DNA from: Haliotis asinina
Lineage: Eukaryota; Mollusca; Gastropoda; Lepetellida; Haliotidae
Direction: 5' to 3'
NCBI RefSeq assembly: GCF_037392515.1
Contig: NC_090291.1
Coordinates: 12,456,001 to 12,520,000, forward strand
Length of the DNA stretch: 64,000 nt
Positions 46,673 through 58,000 of the stretch are shown here, piece after piece; the first letter of the stretch is position 1; each line of letters opens with the position of its first letter. Both the position numbers and the translations under genes were made by a program. The notes below the pieces were generated by a model, which saw only the letters and a program-made list of their open reading frames with translations, was not told where the DNA came from and did not search any database.

Positions 46673-48719
46673 TATTTTGTATACATCAAACAGTAGATAA
46701 ATCATGATATGGTAACCCCTCTTTAGGCAAAATGTCACTTCAATCCAACTTTATGCACCTTATACTTGAGTGATCACCTAAAAATTGTTTTCATGGCACC
46801 AATCAACCATTTTGAATACCATGGAACAAGTCATAAACAAGCACACAACACCAGTCAATAGCACGTCGGGGATCCACAAGATGCGGTCACATACTGAAAC
46901 TTGGATCCATCCTTACAACAGGCTTAGATATTTAACCAAATTTGCCTCCACATCATACTTTTCTGTTGAATCCATGGTTTGATCCTTAGCAAACTGTGAA
47001 TAGCATATCTCACAGGTTCTTGAGCCAATCAGATGTCAGTTTTCTTAAATGATTTGGCTTTATTTCTTCAAGCTGATTTCGAAACTGCTTCTAGTACATG
47101 AAAAGCCACACAGAGCACAAGTATCCATTTGGTATTCCAGTTTGAGTGTGGATACCTTGGCTTGAAGGACAGATCAGATGTTTGAACATTCTTTAAATTG
47201 GTGCTGCCCTTATTACTTACATTCTGAACTGGCCCCATAAGATCATTTTCAAGACACAGAAATCGGATATGCTGTCTGAATGCTTCATTCAATCACACAA
47301 AGAATTTGGAAGTCTGACTGTGATGAGAAAGTTATCTGAAATGACCTTCTAATGGACAGTCTGGAACATCTGAAGGAAATGAGGAATCAGGTCAACAGAC
47401 GAAAGGTTACTAGGGGTGAAATGGCATGCTCTTACCACAGTACTGTACATATTGTGGTACAAGGCCTTCGGTTCGGTCTGTTTGGATATTTGAGATGATC
47501 GTAATGCAGAAAACTGACAAGAGCCAAATTATATATTGTTTAATAACATGGAAAATATATAACAATGATCTATCTAATTTTGATTGAACAAAACTGTCAT
47601 TTCATGATTAAGATAGATATGATGGTATGTAAGCTCATGTAAGCTCAAATTTTTGGATTGCATTGCAGTATACCAAACAGAGGGCAAAATTCAGTGGTTC
47701 TACTAATACCGCAGTATACCGTTTCACCCCTATATCTTCAAATGGGAACCCTTGAGTTTCATAACAAAGTACATCATGCCAGCATATCCACCAAGTGATG
47801 AGAGGCATACTTGGTAAAGATTACAAAACATGTAGAAATGGCATAACAAAAAACTTTTTCAGTGAAAGACATTATGCTTTAACATCGACTACAGATTAAT
47901 CCATGTATAGATATAAACATTCTGGTCTGTTCATGGTTGTAGAGTATGTAAAGCTCTCTTGACCGGAATATATACCATATAAGAAAGTTCTTTCAAAATA
48001 CATGCAGTGTTGAGTGAAACAGTCAAAGCTCGACTAATGATAAAGTCATATTGCTGGACTTGTCTGTATTTAGATATACAAAATGGTAGAGGGATACAGG
48101 TATCAACACTAGGCATCTCCTGGGATCTCCCTAGGCTTTGAGAGTTTCTACCAATAATCTTGTTCTTGTAAAGGCTAATGTACAGGATTAACATCTCTTT
48201 TGAAAATTAAAAGGATGCATAAGCTCTTTGGTTAATGAACCTTTTTCAAAATGGCTATAGTTTACCGAGATAAACTACACTTGAGCAAGCTGAAATAAAA
48301 CAGGGTAGACTTACTGAAAAACATGGACAACGAGGTCCATTTCTCACAGGTCAACATTGATGTGACAAGTCTGGGTCTTTAGAACCAAAAGCAATATTTT
48401 ATATTTACAATGGGGACAGTAGGAACAGGATTTACAAATATGGCACTTCGAACCGTTATTCATTTTGTGCGAGTTGGGTTTACCTGGGGTGGAAATAACC
48501 CACTGCTGGACGTGCAAGTCTAGAGGTTCTTTCTGTCGGGCAAGCTCATTTGTATATCACTCTGTATCGGTGTCCAGTGGACTTTCCATTGTTAATTATG
48601 TTGTTTATTTAAATAATCAACAAGAAAATCAGCTAGTATAGTGGAAAACTTATCAGGGCAAGTGATTTTACCAGGGCCACTGTACCAGAGTACATTAGCA
48701 ATTCAAGAATTATTTCCAA
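46673..48719. other. AT-rich repeat-poor stretch
   Basis: Nothing recognised. Confidence 0.5.
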
Positions 48720-48850
48720 CCCTGGTTTAGACACCACTTTGGGCAATAGTCCAGAAATTTCAGTGAGGGGCTACAGGAATATACAGGAATATGTATTACA
48801 CACTATGCCAAAGCGGGAATCAAACCCTGGATTGACCAGGGAATACTTTA
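48720..48850 (-). mobile_element. SINE family A, strongly decayed
   Basis: Only GTATTACACACTATGCC, GGGAATCAAACCCTGG and a CCAGAAATTT stretch follow the family order. It is followed directly by a 23-bp minisatellite. Confidence 0.45.
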
Positions 48851-48855
48851 CCAAC

Positions 48856-48930
48856 TTGTCCTCCCTACCACTCAATACTTGTCCTCCCTACCACTCAATA
48901 CTTGTCCTCCCTACCACTCAATACTCATTT
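48856..48930. repeat. 23-bp minisatellite
   Basis: Three copies of CTTGTCCTCCCTACCACTCA plus ATA, almost identical. Confidence 0.9.
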
Positions 48931-49604
48931 TGAAGAACCAACACTTCAACCACAATGCTGGATAAGAACCCTAACATTTAGTGTTCATAACAAAGCAAAG
49001 AATAATGTATTAAAACCAATGAACAAGAGCTATAGTTAGGAGCATGTACTTGGTTCAATGAATAAAGAAAATTGGTGATGAATACAACCTTGAATTCCAT
49101 ATACAGCCATGGTACTAGCCTTATTGTCTCAACAACATATACTGACAATCATAAATTCTACACATCAAAACACAAATTCATCAATATGATAATATGTAAA
49201 GATTACAAAAAAAGTCACTGTGACAAAATAAAATACTGCTGACTTGGGTTATCACAAAAATAACATATACAATCTAATGCTTTTTCAACACAGAGACAAA
49301 CGCAGACGAAAGAATGACTGATGTCCAAAATATAGCAGAACAATAAGAATCATGTCAGTACATTTTTATTCACTATCAACTGAATCTAACTTTCAACATT
49401 TGGAACATTTGGTTGAATATCTACTTTGCTTACCCGAAAAGAGACCCAATTACTTTTTTCGGAAATAATGTGATTTTTTCAACAGATGTATCTGTGTTTC
49501 ATGTTTCGAGGAGCTCACTGATTTAGATATTTTGATGAAAAAAAAGTAAGAACCATGAATACTTTTTATGAAATTGTATGTCTCAGTTAATCAAGGATTG
49601 CTTC

Positions 49605-49760
49605 CTGAGCAGATCCTGGCACTGATTCAAATCAACAATCAGCAGATCCTGGCACTGACTCAAACCGACAATCAGCAGATCCTGGCACTGACTCAAGTCA
49701 ACAATCAGCAGATCCTGGCATTGATTCAAACCAACATTCAGCAGATCCTGATACTGACCT
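49605..49760. repeat. 30-bp minisatellite
   Basis: Five units built on CAGCAGATCCTGGCACTGAC plus TCAAACCAACAAT. The frame on plus reads QQILALTQTNN repeated, because 30 is a multiple of 3. Confidence 0.88.
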
Positions 49761-51221
49761 ACTTATCTGCAGTACTGTGGACCACAGGAAGCAATTCCAC
49801 AAAGCTATTGTACCATTACTGCGATTTCAACTCTCAAGCTTTAACACAGAACTACAAATTACATATATTGATCCATTTTGTAGATAAAGACAAAGCAACA
49901 GGTCACGTGAAAGACAGGAACTGCAATGTACAATGGCACCGGGGATCCGTTTCTCAACGTCATCATATGGCTCTGATAATGGTAAGTCTTATCCTTAACA
50001 CCCCATAGTGATGATCCCCCACACTCTAAACGTAACTACTTTGCACAGAAAACCATAAAAGCCATTGTTTCAACTGAAATATTCTCAGGCTTCCATTTTG
50101 TATTCATTTGTTATGATGATGGGTCTGTTTTCAGAATTGTAGCTTAATGATTATGTACCAATTCTTCAAGCAGACATTTTTGGCAGAAGAAAGATGTGCA
50201 GGCCCGATTAAGATAAAAATTACATGTTTCCAAAATGGCAACGATGGTTTACTATACACAATAGTGTTATTATGGTTTCACTATGCATAATACAATTATC
50301 ACCCTTTCACTATGATTTGCAAACTGTAACCACGGTTTCACTACTAATTAATTACTTAACATGGTTTCAATACTGACTCTTGCTCTCCAAGATGAATTAC
50401 AACAGTTTCAATGCAAAGAAAAATCAAACTACTGCCTTATGAATCACAAAAAACTGATTGTATTGATGTGTAAACATCTTGATACCCTCCAAATTGTCCA
50501 AAACCAACTGTATATACTTCCTTCAGCAAAAGCTGAGTGACCTTATAGAACAAACTTTATGGATCCAAACTTCTATTCTTGATTGGGATGTTTCAGTACA
50601 TATTCTTGTACCCTTGTCAAGCATACCTGCATGTTATCCATAAAGTTTGTTCCATGTTGTACTTCCCATGTTTTAAAATGACGCTCAAAGAAACTAGAAA
50701 CATCCTGTTCTGTAGTACTATACAACATATTTGTAAGATTGTTGGAAGCCATGAGATAATGAAAAGAAACCAGTTCACAAAAAACAGCAACACAGAGAAT
50801 ACACCTGGTCCAAACTTCAGACTTCTAGCTATGCATTAAAAAAACAACCCCTAAAAACCCCCAAAAGCAACAAAACAATGACAAATATTTGGCAAACTAT
50901 CGCAAAAGTCATCCATGGATTAAGGCAACTAGAGAATCTGTTGGTCCTGATCAGCATAAAGAGATGAAGGTTGACTAATTTGGAACATGACTACCATCCT
51001 ACTGGGTGAGAGGGTTGGGTCAATAATCCACTTTGAATCCTAACATACAGTGGGATGATAAACACATATTCGCATAATGAATATCCATCAAGGACAAAAA
51101 CATAAACCTTGAACACTCTGGTCATGACATATAATCATTAGATTTTCATTCTAATCCCCTCTCACTGCCACCTATTCTCATCAATTTACTGTCACCATGA
51201 ATCCTGAGCGAAAGAGTATGG
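49761..51221. other. AT-rich repeat-poor stretch
   Basis: ATGGTTTCACTATGCAT-like short repeats recur loosely at 50245-50370 (several ATGGTTTCAxTA units). Otherwise unique. Confidence 0.45.
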
Positions 51222-51373
51222 CTCATTGTGGCATTCAGCAATATTACAGCAGATGGGAGAGAAGAGAGAGAGATGACACCAGAAATTGACTTCACACATT
51301 GTACCCATGTGTACCCACTGAAATTGGAGCGTGGCATAATGAGCAAACGCTTGAACCACTAGACTAAACCACA
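51222..51373 (-). mobile_element. SINE family A
   Basis: GGCATTCAGCAATATTACAG, GACACCAGAAATTGACTTCA, ACATTGTACCCATGTG and AACCACTAGACTAAACCAC mark tail to head. A GAGAGA stretch interrupts the tail. Confidence 0.8.
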
Positions 51374-51419
51374 GCCTCTAACTGGTGGTTGACAGGGTGA
51401 ATGTGTATGTGCTTGTTTT

Positions 51420-51500
51420 TTAATGCAACATCTATAAATATATCCACTGAATGCTGCAAGGAATCAATTCTGGACCAGACAAACCAGCATTCGACAGCTT
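51420..51500 (-). mobile_element. SINE family B remnant
   Basis: Only TCTGGACCAGACAAACCAGC and a weakly matching left part remain. Similar short relics lie at 6675-6750, 51903-51960 and 61058-61115. Confidence 0.4.
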
Positions 51501-53785
51501 CACATGATTTTATGACACAAATGAACTGATGTTTCCAACAGAGATATGAAAACACATTTTTCTACAATTTTTCAAAAGTGAAGATTATGAGTAATACCCT
51601 GAACATTGCTATATTTGTTCTTTCACTAATAAATCATCTGAGCTTCATGCAGATCACATTTGTTAATAGTTAATATGACAGATGCAGATACATTACAATG
51701 ACATTTCACACATTCTTATTGTCAAATGCGGATGAAAATATGTAATTTTGATAGGTATTAATGAAAATTAAAAGACTGTGTCCTTAACTATGGCACATGT
51801 GAGAAGCTTGGACCATTTCTGAAATGATCATGACATAATACTTCTATTGTTTGCAAGGTTTCATTTCAACAATATTTATCACTTTCAAACAATCATCTAT
51901 TTAATGAGTGAGCGAGTAAATAATGATTTAGTCGCATCAGCAATATCTCAGTTGCTTGCTAAAGTAACTTTTCAAGCATAGTAAAACAATGAAGACATAA
52001 TATTATGGACATGGGACACTGAGTTATATGAGACTCAGCTTATTGATGAACACAGATGTAAAAATACAGCTGGACCAGACTTCTATAACATCTTCTTGGT
52101 TTAGGGACTTTTTTGTGATAAATCCTGGACAGTAAGTGAAAAAACATGAACACAAACAATTCTCAATGTTCCAAAGTGAGCTTTGTTAATTAGGCATGTT
52201 GTCTCACAATCTAACCTTTTGTATCAACATATTTTTCATGACTTGCATTTCAGCAAATAGCTACAATTTCAAACAATAATCGCTTTTCACACTTTTCAGA
52301 TTAGAAACACTTGTAAATTATCTAAAAAGTCTTGACTTTGAATGACTGTAAAGACATTAGCATCTAGTGTGTCGGATGAACAACATACTGTAGGATATCC
52401 ATTATGTAGTAAACAGGAACTTGCATACAAAGATGGTTCCACAGTTCATATGTAGCATTATCACTGAACTCATATCCCACTGGTCTTGCCAGGGGCCACT
52501 GCAGACGTCCTTGCTATAAATATAACCAGTGCAAATCTTTAGGTCTGCTCTCTCGAGTCCAAGGGGGTTGTTATTAATCCTTAACTAATCCATCCTTATA
52601 ACACTCAACCTTCCTCTTTTCAGCTTATACATTGTCCCATTACTAAGACCTATTAACCATATGCCATAAAGGCCATAAAAACATCGGTTTCAAAGACTGC
52701 ATGAGAATGGACAATATACGATTAGTTTATGTTTTTTAGGATTAAGGTTTAAGATCCATTGGCACAAACTTCACTATTTGTTTTTTTAAACTTCTGTGCA
52801 AAATCAGATTTAAAGACCTTGCCTAAGATTGTGTAGGTTAGTATTAGTTTAAGGTCAAACAACATGACTGACCATTTCTAAACTAAATCTATGGGTACAT
52901 TGGTTACTTGACATCTGAATCTCATTCAATGATGGTTCATTCATGTTTACAGGGGCGGATCCCAGACTTTGGAGAGGGGTCTTTGGGGGGTGATTTTGCA
53001 CATATATCTTGAAGTCCAAAGGTTTGGGGGAAATCCTCCAGAGAATAAAAATTGAGGAAAGAGGGGGTTGCACACCCCACCACTGGATCCACCCCTGAGT
53101 TAATATTTGTGATGCAGCCCTATACATGTGATTAATGGGACTATCTTCCTTAACCCACTAAATGTCAGTACCCAACTCTGGACAAAAACATTCGTCTACA
53201 CAATACATAACACATATGAAAGATCAACCAGCTCCTGTTGCACTGAGCTTCCAAAAGTATTATCATGCAAATGTAACTTCATCTGACTATGACCGATATC
53301 AACATGCGACTGGACAAATGAAGATACTTCATCTCCATGATCACAATGAGAGGCCATTTCATCCAATCAAAAACCAGATCACATGTCACATGTTCCTTGG
53401 ACTGGTCACACGTGTGACTTCCCTTCCTTCTAAATCTCGGACCTAAGGCAAGCTGTGTAAAGGTCATACCAGACTCTAGCTGTTTTGGTGCATTTTTCAC
53501 TCTAACAGCCTTGCAATTGCATGTAGCTATCATGGTCTGGGCCAAACCAACATGAAACATCAGCCCTAAACATGCATGTGTATCACACTGGTGATCAGAT
53601 ATTATAATGAACATTGGTAAGGAACACTTGAGGCATCAAAATGGGATATTCTGCACAAGGAATACTATATTATATAAATGGACATAACGGATTGACCCAT
53701 ATATACATGACATAATCTATGCATACTCGGCTGACCGCTGTACACAGCTGTGGTTCCTATGATACAACAAACATGGCTGCTTCTT
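51501..53785. other. AT-rich stretch downstream of PLC gamma
   Basis: May include the PLC gamma 3' UTR if the alternative last exon is used. A G-rich patch on plus (GGGGGGTGATTTTGC, about 52985) is the only compositional anomaly. Confidence 0.4.
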
Positions 53786-53834
53786 TCAGTTGTTAGACTG
53801 GCGTCTGTAGATGATTTGATGTCTGATGGCAGAT
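53786..53834 (-). CDS. Possible alternative terminal exon of PLC gamma
   Basis: A good acceptor (TTTGTACTTCCAG) ends just before 53834. Joined to the donor at 54889/54888, the frame stays open for 17 codons (KSAIRHQIIYRRQSNN) and stops with TGA at 53786-53788. This would replace the terminal Lys-stop with a basic 16-residue extension. There is no homology support; it rests on splice-site fit only. Confidence 0.25.
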
Positions 53835-53865
53835 CTGGAAGTACAAATATGTTGTCACTGTAAAT

Positions 53866-54027
53866 AGTGAGTGAGTATATGTTTACGCTGTTTTTAGCAA
53901 TATCCAAGCAAAATGATGGTGGGGAGACCAGAATTGGGCTTCCTACATCATGTCCATGTGGGGTATCGAACCCAGGTCTTATGTGTGATGAGCCTATGCT
54001 TTAATCACATGGCTACCCCAATCCCCC
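53866..54027 (-). mobile_element. SINE family A
   Basis: AGTGAGTGAGTATATGTTTA, AGACCAGAATTGGGCTTCC, GGGGTATCGAACCCAGG and CACATGGCTACCCC appear in order. It lies 30 bp upstream (plus-strand sense) of the candidate alternative PLC gamma acceptor. Confidence 0.8.
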
Positions 54028-54144
54028 TTGTAAAATAATTGAGACAAGTAAACTGCACAACATTTGACTACATAAACTATGATCATTAGAACATGTGTAA
54101 GTGAATGAGTTTGGTTCAAAGCTGCTTTCAATGACTTGTGACTA

Positions 54145-54250
54145 GTATAGTTTTATGCTGCTTGTAACAATATTGGAGGAATATCACTGAGGCCGCAATA
54201 TAGCTATTGAGTGGCCAGCAACACCAGAAATTGGCTCCACATCTCTTAAA
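54145..54250 (-). mobile_element. SINE family A, tail half, decayed
   Basis: AGTATAGTTTTATGCTGCTT, CAATATTGGAGGAATATCAC and CACCAGAAATTGGCTCCACA are kept; the head is missing. Confidence 0.55.
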
Positions 54251-54884
54251 ATGAAGTCCTAGCAAGAACTTGTACACACAGAATAGGTAGGTCACTGGGA
54301 CCTATTAGAAGGCAAATTAGACTGGTCTGTAATTGACTGACTCTGGACAGAGAATCTAGTGAATCCATGCAGTTAGCATATGAAAATGTTGATCCCATAT
54401 TGATACCTTACACAACAAGCATCAATGCCTCTAACTACTGTGGACTAATTTTAACCTCAATCCTCAAAAGCTCAACTCAAATTAACAACAGAAGACAACC
54501 TGGTCAGCTTGTACAACAAATGCTCCCAAGCAGAACCTTTTTTATCCGAATAATGTATTATAGTCCCCGATCAAGGAGTCTCCCAATTCAGATCCAGGAT
54601 GCCATGAATCCCTCCATCCATGAGTTTCCAGATCAAGATACAACAAGCATTGTCACTATGGTGACATAATCCCCCAGCACATGTTATCAAATCAAACTTA
54701 TAAAGAAATGAAAGTGAAGGTCATAGTTTAAGATGAAGTAAAATGTCAACATTACTCTCAAACTCTCCCAAAAGGAATCCTTGATCCAAATATCCCCCAT
54801 TCAAGGAATGTCTACATTCCCTGATCCAAGAATCATTCCAACCAGGAATCCCCCGATCCAGGCATTCCTTGGCTTGGGGATGAC

Positions 54885-55073
54885 TTACTTTCTCATCCTC
54901 CGCTCCTCCCTCTTGGCCAGCAGCAGACCCTTTGTCTCCTCCAGCTCAACCCGCTTGATGTTGGCCGACTCCTTATCCCCGCGTCGGTCCAGGTCCTCGA
55001 TCACGGCCTCCAGGTTGTCTGATTCATCACACAGCTGCTGGATGGAGGCGTAGATGTCGCTCTCCTCACCCTC
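54885..55073 (-). CDS. PLCG1: PLC gamma exon: charged C-terminal tail, possibly last exon
   Basis: The acceptor TTTTACAG is followed by 62 codons starting [20 protein letters not shown] and ending REERRMRK, then TAA. The tail has heptad-like Leu/Ile spacing and many Glu, Lys and Arg, so a coiled coil is likely. The TAA stop lies inside a perfect donor (AAA|GTAAGT, exon end 54889). The exon could therefore be spliced onward instead of terminating; a candidate downstream exon is at 53786-53834. GC-rich codon use contrasts with the surrounding AT-rich DNA. Confidence 0.85.
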   Translation of the reverse strand, partial: EGEESDIYASIQQLCDESDNLEAVIEDLDRRGDKESANIKRVELEETKGLLLAKREERRMRK

Positions 55074-58000
55074 CTGTAAAACATCCAATGCAAGTTATGA
55101 GAAGTCTTCACATTGACACATTCCTGAGTAAATCTAGAACAACATTGGTAAGTAAGGCACTTAAGTTTGGAGAGTATGCGAGCATTTACGTGACTGACCT
55201 TGGGGTTCCTCATGTCGATGCTGACCATTAGTGCTGCCAGTTCCAGTTCTTCACTGAAGCCATTCTTCAGGGGAATGCTCCGGAATCCTATGACACACAG
55301 CATAATTATTTCATGAACATAACGTTTTCTCACGTGGATGTTATCATATATTTCAAGTCTAATGAAAAAAGTACACACTACACAATTACTGTACTTTACA
55401 AACTTATGTCATGTTCATTTCTCCATTCAAACGGCTTTGTTCTCTCGAGAACAATAAATCAACTGAATCGAAGGCTTAATCAAACTACCATTTCAAATGT
55501 ATTTGAGTCATCTGCCCAATGCCCCCCTACCTAGGTCATGTCCCCTGATAATTCTCCTTGTACGATTTGGGTCATGTTCCCCTCCTCCTCTCCCTGACTA
55601 ACCTGAGTTAATCTGACAAGGCTGATGTCTCCCATTCCCCTCCCACTCTATGTCTATCCCATGACACGTCCCCTCACCCTCTCTGTTTCTGATGTGAGTG
55701 ATGTCACACTCCCTCTCCATGTCTGGACTGGGTTATGTTCCCCCATTTTCTCTGTCTGATCAGACTCACGTCACCAAACCCCTCCCTGTGCGCCCTCTCC
55801 CTTATGAGTATCCTGGGTCATGATCCCTTCCCGTCTCTATGTCTGATCTGATGGATGCCACCGTGTTTCTCACCTGAGCGAAGGCCTGGTACAGGGAAAG
55901 TAGCCTGTCCAAGAAAGTTGGGGTCTCCAAAGATGTCTTCATCCATGACAGCAAACCTGATGAGCGCCATTTCGGGGCAGTAGATATCAAACATACACCC
56001 TTCACTCCACACCGGATTCAAACCATTGTCAACTGAAACACGCAGAACTCAACTCTCACCCAAAACTGGGATGGCACATATGCTATGACATAACATTCAT
56101 AAAAACCATAACATGACCGAGACAAAGGTAATACTTGGCACATAAACATCAATGTTGTATTCACATAATAAGTTCAATTTCACAAAACGAGGCAAAATGA
56201 CATTTCTACATTTCCTTACCCAGTTCAATTGCTATGGAAACAGACAACTAAATCAATTGTACAGTAAGAGATGACTCGTCATTGCTGCTGATAATGTTCG
56301 ATGGCAGGTGCAGCAGAATACGTGACAGAATGATTTGACAACAAGTACTTTTCAAAGGTTAACATTTCCTCTTAATTCGTCCATCAAGGTGTTATATTGC
56401 TTGTGTTATCAAAGGCAGTGTGGCATTTTAAAATCCCATTTTCTGATTGATTTGATTGTGGTTCCAAATTTAAACAATGTTCAGTCTCATTATATTGGAT
56501 CATGTTTCAGGTCCACATGGAACTGACAATATCCCATTACAGGTAAGGTCAACATGACCTTTCATCGAACCAATCAGAACCCTGATAACCTGACTGGGAA
56601 CGTGAGTCTAAATGTAGTTTCTGATTATGATACCTTGAAAAGGTTAGCATGAAGGGTTCTCAAAGACAGCAGATGTGGGTGGTAGGACAAATTCCGCCAA
56701 AAATCATCATTTTTCACTTCAACTTGATAACTTGATATTTATTATTAAAGCTGACAAGGAGTACTAGCAACACATATTTGACATTCAGATTGTATTTTTG
56801 TTAAGTTTCTAAAATTTGAACTGAGAACTTTGTAAAAACATTTTTCAAAGTGCAATCACAAGACGGAAGAACTTTATGAGAGAGTCAGAGCCTTGTTTTC
56901 ACCACACTCAGAAATATTCCCGGTATAGACCTTTCTACGCAGCAGTGCTTCGTGCCACCCTCAGTTATCCTGCTTTGTGGTGGCGTTAGTGTCGTCTGCC
57001 ATTAAGCAGCTGCAAAGTGAAACTGACGTTTGTCATCTGGGAACTTGCTGTTTTTTTTCGAAAATATGCCTAAGGACAAAAGTAGACCTTATATTATGAA
57101 TGTGGATCAGGGACAATTTGTGCTGTGAAAGGATCCAAAAAGGATCACTCTTTACTGTCGATAAAAATGCCACAGAAGGACTGTCCCTGTCTGTTTCTCT
57201 ATCATCTCCATAGGTTTCATGTGAATTGAGATCGTCGTCATATTTGGATGTCACTTGTTAATCAGATCAATTTTCACCCATCTGATAGCAGTGTGGTATG
57301 TGCTTATCAAGATAATTAGTGGCACAGTAGGTTATCCCATCTGAAAATCAGATATATTGAAACGAAACGTCAGATATTTTGTTATTCATGCAGTACAGGG
57401 CTGTACAGTAGGGTAAAGCTGTGCCACAGAATTGCATACATCTTCACTTAATATTTACGTTATGTGATTAACTTACCCTAATTACATAATTACTTTACCA
57501 TTCATGTATTGTTGCTGTACACAGCTGTAAAGAATTACTTTATTGTCAGTATTTCTTTTTTTCACAAAAACATAAAGGCTCTAGTGTTTAACAGGAGTGA
57601 AAAAGTATATATTGAAAAAGTGATAACCTATTGTAGGCAGTCGAGTGACATTGGCTAAATCGAAATGTAATTATTTTATTTTTATAACTTTTCTTCAGAT
57701 ACGTTCAGTTCCTTTTCTGATGGCCATCCCCAAAACAAAATCCTGATTCAGTCTTACATTTGGGATATAAAATGAAGGTTAGAGTACATTAAGTTTAACA
57801 TAATGTACAATACAGTCCTACTAATGATGTATTACATCATTAAAAAGTAAGTGGTCATTTCTGAGTATTCAGTTAGATATTACTCATCCAAATCTTGACA
57901 TAAACTTTATATGAATAAATAATACTGGCAATGTTCCTCGAAACATAAAATCATAATAAAAACAGACAACATTAGGGGAATATCTTTGAAAGTATTTACA

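Noticed and set aside
49568..50008. 146-codon open frame with QQILALTQ repeats
   Set aside because: Its first part is the 30-bp minisatellite; the rest has no recognisable domain and no splice support.
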